Positions 15,553 to 19,859 of a stretch of DNA of 19,859 nt are shown here, piece after piece. The notes under the pieces are model-generated. The model was given only the letters and a program-made list of their open reading frames with translations, made no database searches and was not told where the DNA came from. Within the stretch, counting starts at the first letter, position 1; each line of letters starts with the position of its first letter. Both the position numbers and the translations under genes were made by a program. Origin of the DNA: Sulfurovum sp. (GTDB lineage: Bacteria > Campylobacterota > Campylobacteria > Campylobacterales > Sulfurovaceae); NCBI GenBank assembly GCA_026984165.1, contig JALSSQ010000054.1, positions 1-19,859 on the forward strand, read 5' to 3'.

Positions 15553-15584
15553 GGTGTTTCACTCCTAAAAACAGTTTTATCTAT

Positions 15585-15616
15585 ATCTTAACTTATTTTT
15601 GTAAATTTTATATAAA
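15585..15616 (-). promoter_or_regulatory. Direct-repeat promoter of the sensor-regulator-kinase operon
   Basis: On the minus strand this reads TTTATA, 5 nt, TTTACA, 9 nt, TAAGAT. The hexamers are at 15611-15616 and 15600-15605, and the -10 at 15585-15590. It differs from the sox version by one base in the upstream hexamer. It suggests the regulator controls its own operon. It lies 9 nt from the oppositely oriented moxR element. Confidence 0.6.
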
Positions 15617-15625
15617 ATCTTTCTT

Positions 15626-15657
15626 TTTACACTATTTTTATACAAAGCAACTATACT
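15626..15657 (+). promoter_or_regulatory. Direct-repeat promoter of moxR
   Basis: This reads TTTACA (15626-15631), 5 nt, TTTATA (15637-15642), 9 nt, TATACT (15652-15657). Only 6 nt separate the -10 from the moxR ATG and there is no RBS, so the transcript would begin at or next to the start codon (leaderless). The hexamer pair has the same 11-nt period as at soxX, with one mismatch. Confidence 0.6.
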
Positions 15658-15663
15658 CGTACC

Positions 15664-16611
15664 ATGAAAAAACACATAGACACACTCAAACAAGAACTCA
15701 CTAAACACATCATAGGGCACTCCACGCTCATCAACGCCCTACTCATAGGCTTGCTCAGTGAAGGGCATATACTCATAGAGGGGCTTCCTGGTTTAGCCAA
15801 AACCACTGCGGTCAATGCTCTAGCCAAAGCCTTAGGCTTGGAATTTAAACGGGTACAGTTTACGGCTGACTTATTGCCCTCTGACATCTTGGGGGCAGAA
15901 GTGTATCACCCTAAAACGGAGAGTTTTGTACTTAAACAGGGGCCTGTATTTACCAATCTCTTACTCTGTGATGAAATCAACAGAGCCTCAGCCAAAGTAC
16001 ACTCTGCCTTGCTTGAAGTCATGCAAGAGAAACAAGTGAGCATAGGTGACCATAGCTTCGCTGTGCCCTCACCTTTTGTGGTTATCGCCACACAAAACCC
16101 CATAGACCAAGAGGGAGTCTATAGCCTACCAGAAGCACAGCTCGATAGATTTATGATAAAAACCCTTGTAGGCTACAACACAGAAGCAGAAGAGTTTGAG
16201 ATAGCCACCAAGATAGCCAACCAAAGCTTCGCTCCTATAGAACAGGTCATCGATGCAGAAACACTCCAAGCGATGCAAGCAGAGGTAAAAGAGATACACA
16301 TAGAGCCTACCCTTTCTGCTTATATCATCAAACTTATTTTTGCCACACGTGAGCCTAGAAAATATGGGCTAGAAGCACTAGAAAACAGTATAGCGTTTGG
16401 GGCAAGCCCAAGGGCGAGTATAGACCTCATCAAAGCCTCCAAAGCCTCTGCCTACTTGCGAGGCAAGACAGAAGTTAGCCCCATAGACATCGCTCTATGT
16501 ACCAAAGAGGTACTACGCCACCGTATCGTACTCAGCTACGATGCAGAGGTAGAGGATGTGTCCAGTGATGACATCATTGATGCGATTTTACAACAGATTG
16601 AAATAGACTAA
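15664..16611 (+). CDS. moxR: MoxR-family AAA+ ATPase
   Basis: The 315-residue product is a full-length MoxR ATPase, cytoplasmic. Walker A is EGLPGLAKTT (about residues 40-49), Walker B is LLCDEINRA (about 100-108) and sensor 1 is ATQNPIDQEG (about 142-151). The lid domain ends with LRHRIVLSYDAEVED. MoxR proteins work with VWA-domain proteins as chaperones that mature or activate enzyme complexes, often ones with metal cofactors. A VWA gene lies on the same strand 2.5 kb downstream, but a porin-dsrE unit on the other strand intervenes and the usual DUF58 gene is not seen. There is no RBS; the ATG at 15664 lies 6 nt past a -10. Codons look richer in C and G than in the neighbouring sulfur genes. 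Confidence 0.93.
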   Translation: MKKHIDTLKQELTKHIIGHSTLINALLIGLLSEGHILIEGLPGLAKTTAVNALAKALGLEFKRVQFTADLLPSDILGAEVYHPKTESFVLKQGPVFTNLLLCDEINRASAKVHSALLEVMQEKQVSIGDHSFAVPSPFVVIATQNPIDQEGVYSLPEAQLDRFMIKTLVGYNTEAEEFEIATKIANQSFAPIEQVIDAETLQAMQAEVKEIHIEPTLSAYIIKLIFATREPRKYGLEALENSIAFGASPRASIDLIKASKASAYLRGKTEVSPIDIALCTKEVLRHRIVLSYDAEVEDVSSDDIIDAILQQIEID

Positions 16612-16630
16612 GAAGCCCAAAGACTTCTTA
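16609..16630. terminator. Hairpin between convergent moxR and dsrE-like genes
   Basis: The moxR stop codon begins a perfect 7-bp stem (TAAGAAG, 8-nt loop, CTTCTTA). It lies between two convergent genes and could act in both directions. The stem is AT-rich and the downstream T tract is interrupted (GTTTACTTTATTTT on the plus strand), so it is a modest terminator candidate. Confidence 0.45.
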
Positions 16631-16637
16631 AGAAAGT

Positions 16638-17144
16638 TTACTTTATTTTAATATAAGCAAACCCATCACGTTCCAAATCTACAATTTTGATAATACCAGA
16701 AGGTGTTAATTGTACATAATCAGCAATTTGTTTGGCATCTACATGTTTTTTCTTCATTGTGTTTTGACATGCAAATATTTTCAAATTGTCTCCAGCTGTT
16801 AAGACAAGTGATTTAAACCGTCCCATAGTTCCATTTCCTACTGGACCTCCTTTGGTAATATAAGGCTTTTTCACAAACTTTGTATCTTTAAAGTCCTTCA
16901 TAACATACTGCAGACAGGGTCCTAGTGCCACTACATCTAGTTCATAATCTTGTAATGATTTTTGATAATACTTTACCACATTATTAAGCGTGTTCAACAT
17001 AAGATGTATACGTTTTGCATCAGGAAAATCACATTGATATACAATTTTCACAACATCCTCTTTTTTTTCATTTTTAGCCATAGTTGGCAAAGTAAGTACC
17101 ATAGCCAAAGCTATAGATGTCCATAGTGTGTTTTTTAATTTCAT
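16638..17144 (-). CDS. Exported DsrE-like protein (copy 2)
   Basis: The 168-residue product has a Sec signal (residues 1-23), then a DsrE-like domain. It has a helix with MLNTLNNVVKYY, the strand LDVVALGPCLQY, the segment KIFACQNTM (Cys126) and the ending GFAYIKIK. It is a paralogue of the protein at 4715-5155; Cys126 aligns with Cys105 there. It has two further cysteines (Cys38, Cys77) and an insertion rich in Lys/Gly (about residues 84-108) that copy 1 lacks. An AAAGGAT RBS precedes it. It follows the porin gene by 19 nt in one operon. Periplasmic sulfur binding or trafficking is inference from family and context. Confidence 0.8.
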   Translation of the reverse strand: MKLKNTLWTSIALAMVLTLPTMAKNEKKEDVVKIVYQCDFPDAKRIHLMLNTLNNVVKYYQKSLQDYELDVVALGPCLQYVMKDFKDTKFVKKPYITKGGPVGNGTMGRFKSLVLTAGDNLKIFACQNTMKKKHVDAKQIADYVQLTPSGIIKIVDLERDGFAYIKIK

Positions 17145-17163
17145 TTTTTATCCTTTATTTTTA

Positions 17164-18546
17164 TTAAAATGCAGCTGTTATTTGCACAGCAATACGATTT
17201 CCAAAATTATCCAACACCTTTTGTGCTTTTGCATTATTTGGTGCATCTGCATTTCTTATCAAATAGTTCAAATCAATACGTGTTGGCCCTCTAAAGTGGT
17301 AAGATGTACCCAGTGTAAGTGTGGTAAAATCACGCTCACCTTTTTTATCGTTTGTTAAACGATTTTCATAATCATACTTTGCAAATACTTCCCATTTTTT
17401 AGGAATGATTTCGTATTGCAAATTAACATATCCACCGTCTGCTTCATTTTCATCACCTACTGCAAACTGGAACTGCCAATCTTCTGCACTTGGGTTCGCA
17501 TCAACATCTTTTGCACCTGTAAAAATCATACCTTTTGCTTTCATATATTCGGCTTCAAAACGTATGCCATTATGATAATAGGTCATACCTAGACCATAGC
17601 GTTTACGGTTGGCATCAATTTGACTAATGTTCGTACCATCATGTGAATGTAAAACACGCTTTCCATCCTGACCCCATGCATAAAATTTCATAGATTCTGT
17701 ATAATAACCTCTCCCTTTACCAAAAGACTTCTCTACTGCCAAGTACCCATAGTTTGTCGCTTGTTCTGTAGAACTCACATGTGAAAGACCTGTACCATTA
17801 CCATACATATAAGCATAACTCACACTCCAATCATCTTGTATCTTCACGGTATCAAATATTTGAATACCCAAATCTCTAAACGCACCGATTGGTTGGTCTA
17901 CTTTTGTACTGGTATAATGTATCGTTTTTGCGCCTCCTGCAGCTTTACCCTTTTGTGCTATACCCACATCACTTACATGGCGTTCTAACTGTTGTTGGTT
18001 AGTCATAGTGGTAAACTCTATATAGGGTGATACAAAAACAGCTTGTAACCCTTCTTCACTACCAGGCGTTTTAAATTGTCCAAAACGTATTTTGGCATAA
18101 GGGATATGTTTTAATGTTACAGATGCATCTGTGAGATAGGTAGCGACTTCACTGTGCCCACCTAGATTGTTTACTCCACCATTTCCAAACTCTGTCATAA
18201 AAAAGTAGTTGACTAAGTTTTCACTGTCTGCCATACCACGTGCAGCCAAACGTGCTCTAAATACATTAAATCCTTGTTGGTCAGACAAATCTGGTCCCAA
18301 GTATGAAAATGGTGTTTTGTTCTTACCACCCTTGATGAGTGTTCCCCCATTATCACTCTTGTAATTGGTCTGTATAAACCCCCAAATTTTTGGTTTTTTA
18401 CTACGGTATGGTACTTTTACACCTTTGGGTGCAACTGTATCTGGTTGTGTACCTTGCAACATGAGCCAATTGGCTGCCTGTGCTTGTTCTCCCATCAATA
18501 AAAATGGTACAATCAAACCCAATTTTAATATAGATGTTTTTGTCAT
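17164..18546 (-). CDS. Outer-membrane porin, OprO/OprP (phosphate-selective porin) family-like
   Basis: The 460-residue product has a signal peptide (about residues 1-24, ending AQA) and a beta-barrel. Family-like features are KIWGFIQTNYKSDN near residue 51, GFNVFRARLAARG near 92, AKIRFGQFKTPGSEEGLQ near 151, and a C-terminal strand set ending NRIAVQITAAF with terminal Phe. The fold matches OprO/OprP-type porins, but the solute is not deducible; in this setting a sulfur oxyanion or polysulfide is possible (inference). AAGGAG precedes the ATG. It is the first gene of a two-gene operon with the DsrE-like protein and has the direct-repeat promoter at 18598-18629. Confidence 0.8.
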   Translation of the reverse strand: MTKTSILKLGLIVPFLLMGEQAQAANWLMLQGTQPDTVAPKGVKVPYRSKKPKIWGFIQTNYKSDNGGTLIKGGKNKTPFSYLGPDLSDQQGFNVFRARLAARGMADSENLVNYFFMTEFGNGGVNNLGGHSEVATYLTDASVTLKHIPYAKIRFGQFKTPGSEEGLQAVFVSPYIEFTTMTNQQQLERHVSDVGIAQKGKAAGGAKTIHYTSTKVDQPIGAFRDLGIQIFDTVKIQDDWSVSYAYMYGNGTGLSHVSSTEQATNYGYLAVEKSFGKGRGYYTESMKFYAWGQDGKRVLHSHDGTNISQIDANRKRYGLGMTYYHNGIRFEAEYMKAKGMIFTGAKDVDANPSAEDWQFQFAVGDENEADGGYVNLQYEIIPKKWEVFAKYDYENRLTNDKKGERDFTTLTLGTSYHFRGPTRIDLNYLIRNADAPNNAKAQKVLDNFGNRIAVQITAAF

Positions 18547-18597
18547 CTTTTACGCTCCTTCTAAACTTTAATTTTACCCCAGAAAGGATAATTTAGG

Positions 18598-18629
18598 ATT
18601 ATATATTTTAAGTGTAAATATTATGTAAA
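18598..18629 (-). promoter_or_regulatory. Direct-repeat promoter of the porin-dsrE operon
   Basis: On the minus strand this reads TTTACA, 5 nt, TTTACA, 9 nt, TATAAT. The hexamers are at 18624-18629 and 18613-18618, and the -10 at 18598-18603. It is a perfect match to the soxX layout and has a consensus -10. The leader to the ATG is about 45 nt. Confidence 0.72.
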
Positions 18630-18656
18630 AACATAATAATTTATAATAATAAAAAT

Positions 18657-18688
18657 TTTATATAATTTTTACACGGACTAACTATAAT
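18657..18688 (+). promoter_or_regulatory. Direct-repeat promoter of the VWA gene set
   Basis: This reads TTTATA (18657-18662), 5 nt, TTTACA (18668-18673), 9 nt, TATAAT (18683-18688). It diverges from the porin-dsrE element 28 bases away. As at moxR, an ATG (18695) lies exactly 6 nt after the -10. Its sequence around the -10 (AACTATA) and the ATGAAAA after it also resemble the moxR promoter. Confidence 0.62.
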
Positions 18689-18694
18689 AACACT

Positions 18695-18760
18695 ATGAAA
18701 ATCATAATACCTATACCTATACAATCTATAAAGTATTATCCATCACAGAAAATACGTTAA
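18695..18760 (+). CDS. Possible 21-residue leaderless leader peptide
   Basis: A short reading frame (MKIIIPIPIQSIKYYPSQKI plus Arg) starts 6 nt after the -10 at 18683-18688 and stops 8 nt before the next gene. It has no RBS, so it could be read only as a leaderless message. It may be a coupling or leader peptide, the remnant of a lost gene start, or chance. The identical 6-nt gap at moxR is the only support. Confidence 0.25.
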   Translation: MKIIIPIPIQSIKYYPSQKIR

Positions 18761-18768
18761 GTCCCACG

Positions 18769-19143
18769 ATGCAATTAAACGACATCTTCCCCGCCATAAA
18801 TACCACTGCGTACTTTGTAAAATTGGGGAGTATAGTATGTATAATCATCCTCATTTTACTCTATGCACTCTGGCGATGGACGAAAAGAAAAAAGAAAAAA
18901 ACACGCCCGTATTACCTCAACATTTTAAACCACTGCGATTTCAATGACAGCAAACGGACTGCCCATCAATTGGGCTATTATGGTAAGTTTGTAGTACGTA
19001 CTGTGCAGGAGAAAGAGATGTTACAGCACCTCATTAGCACACTCACACCCTACAAGTATCACAAAGAGACACTACCTCTACCCATAGAGATACAAAAAGA
19101 GATACAAACATTTTTAGCACAGCTAGGGAACAAAGATGTTTAG
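18769..19143 (+). CDS. Small one-TM protein of the moxR/bat locus (DUF4381-like)
   Basis: The 124-residue product has one membrane segment (about residues 17-37), then a Lys/Arg-rich stop-transfer stretch (RWTKRKKKK). A cytoplasmic helical domain of about 80 residues follows. Size, plan and position just before a VWA gene fit the DUF4381-type proteins of MoxR/VWA operons. That match is by layout rather than by motif. No clear RBS precedes the ATG. Its last codons overlap the VWA gene by 8 nt. Confidence 0.65.
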   Translation: MQLNDIFPAINTTAYFVKLGSIVCIIILILLYALWRWTKRKKKKTRPYYLNILNHCDFNDSKRTAHQLGYYGKFVVRTVQEKEMLQHLISTLTPYKYHKETLPLPIEIQKEIQTFLAQLGNKDV

Positions 19144-19859
19144 CTTGGTGTACCCTTATGCTCTTTTGCTCTTGCCTTTATTTATCGTGTTGCATCGCTA
19201 TAAATCTCACAAACAAAACAGCTACTACATGCCCCACACACAATGGCTCAAAAACAAACCCACGCCCAAACGTAGTATGGATGCCTTTTTACTTTGGGGG
19301 ATGCTAAGCTTTGCCATCATCGCAATGGCTTACCCTGTGTATATCAAACGTATCGACACGGTTAAAAATGATGCCCTTGACATCGTGCTTGCTTTAGATA
19401 CCAGTGGTTCTATGAGCCTCTATGGGTTTAACCCAAAAGCCTACAAGCAAACACGCCTAGAGGTGGTCAAAGAGGTCGTCTCTGGTTTTATAGACAAACG
19501 TACCTCAGACAGACTGGGGCTTGTGGTGTTTGGGACATATAGTAGCATCGCCTCGCCACTGAGTTTTGATAGCAATGCACAAAAAGAGATCATTGAGGGA
19601 TTACACATCGGGGCTTTGGGTAAAAGTACGGCACTTATAGATGCTTTAGTCTCGTCTATCAAGCTACTTAAAAATAGCAAGAGTCGTTCAAAAGTGATTA
19701 TTTTGTTGAGTGATGGAGAAGACAGTTCTAGTCTTGCTCCACTAAACATCGCTCTAAAACTTGCCAAAAAATATCAGGTTAAAATTTATACTATTTTGAT
19801 AGACAAAACCCAAAGTAACATGATGGAGCTTATTTCTAAGTCTAGCCATACCCCACGCT
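19136..19859 (+). CDS. VWA-domain membrane protein (BatA-like), N-terminal part
   Basis: The first 241 residues are present; the frame is open at the window end. Two N-terminal hydrophobic segments (about 4-19 and 49-68) are followed by a von Willebrand A domain with an intact MIDAS site: DTSGS (Asp88, Ser90, Ser92), a Thr in GKSTALIDAL, and LSDGED. BatA-like proteins partner MoxR ATPases. The ATG at 19136 overlaps the preceding gene, and AGGGA lies 7 nt upstream. The next expected genes (BatB-like, TPR) would lie beyond the window. Confidence 0.88.
   Translation, partial: MFSLVYPYALLLLPLFIVLHRYKSHKQNSYYMPHTQWLKNKPTPKRSMDAFLLWGMLSFAIIAMAYPVYIKRIDTVKNDALDIVLALDTSGSMSLYGFNPKAYKQTRLEVVKEVVSGFIDKRTSDRLGLVVFGTYSSIASPLSFDSNAQKEIIEGLHIGALGKSTALIDALVSSIKLLKNSKSRSKVIILLSDGEDSSSLAPLNIALKLAKKYQVKIYTILIDKTQSNMMELISKSSHTPR

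Noticed and set aside
19441..19767. Minus-strand open frame of 108 codons at the window end
   Set aside because: Antisense to the VWA domain with its intact MIDAS motifs on the plus strand.

Overview
The window looks like chromosomal DNA of a chemolithotrophic sulfur-oxidising Campylobacterota member, most likely Sulfurovum- or Sulfurimonas-like. The evidence is low GC, a soxXYZAB cluster with a single-heme SoxA, a psr-type molybdoenzyme operon, DsrE-like and DUF302 periplasmic proteins, and a moxR/VWA system. This assignment is inference from gene content; no rRNA or marker gene is present. I saw no tRNA, CRISPR array or insertion sequence.

Layout. (1) 1-2513, minus strand: an operon for a Tat-exported molybdopterin oxidoreductase (order Fe-S subunit, NrfD membrane subunit, catalytic subunit; the last is cut by the window edge). 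(2) 2740-4658, minus: two tandem periplasmic proteins, each with two DUF302-like repeats. (3) 4715-8375, minus: outer-membrane porin, metallo-beta-lactamase-fold hydrolase (SoxH-like), cytochrome c-thioredoxin fusion (SoxW-like) and DsrE-like protein, the last three joined by 4-base overlaps. (4) 8566-12577, minus: soxXYZAB. (5) 12646-15552, minus: histidine kinase, OmpR-type response regulator and a stand-alone Cache-type sensor protein. (6) 15664-16611, plus: moxR. (7) 16638-18546, minus: porin plus second DsrE-like protein. (8) 18695-19859, plus: a possible leader peptide, a one-TM protein and a VWA (BatA-like) protein that runs off the edge. The moxR and VWA parts of one familiar locus are therefore separated by an oppositely oriented porin-dsrE unit.

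The most striking observation is a promoter layout found six times. It has the form TTTA(C/T)A, 5 nt, TTTA(C/T)A, 9 nt, then a TAnnnT -10 element. It lies upstream of soxX, the DUF302 pair, the sensor/regulator operon itself, moxR, the porin-dsrE pair, and the VWA gene set. Hexamers repeating every 11 nt next to a -10 are what OmpR/PhoB-family activators bind, and such a regulator is encoded at 13787-14446. I infer a local, autoregulated sulfur-oxidation regulon that also controls a MoxR/VWA chaperone-like system. The psr operon and the gap in front of the 8375 porin do not show the element.

How the parts may work together (inference). Porins admit sulfur compounds. SoxXA, SoxYZ and SoxB oxidise them on the SoxY carrier cysteine. 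The thioredoxin-cytochrome fusion, the SoxH-like hydrolase, the DsrE-like proteins and the DUF302 proteins handle thiol or persulfide intermediates in the periplasm. The Cache sensor, kinase and regulator tune expression to a periplasmic signal. SoxCD is not in this window.
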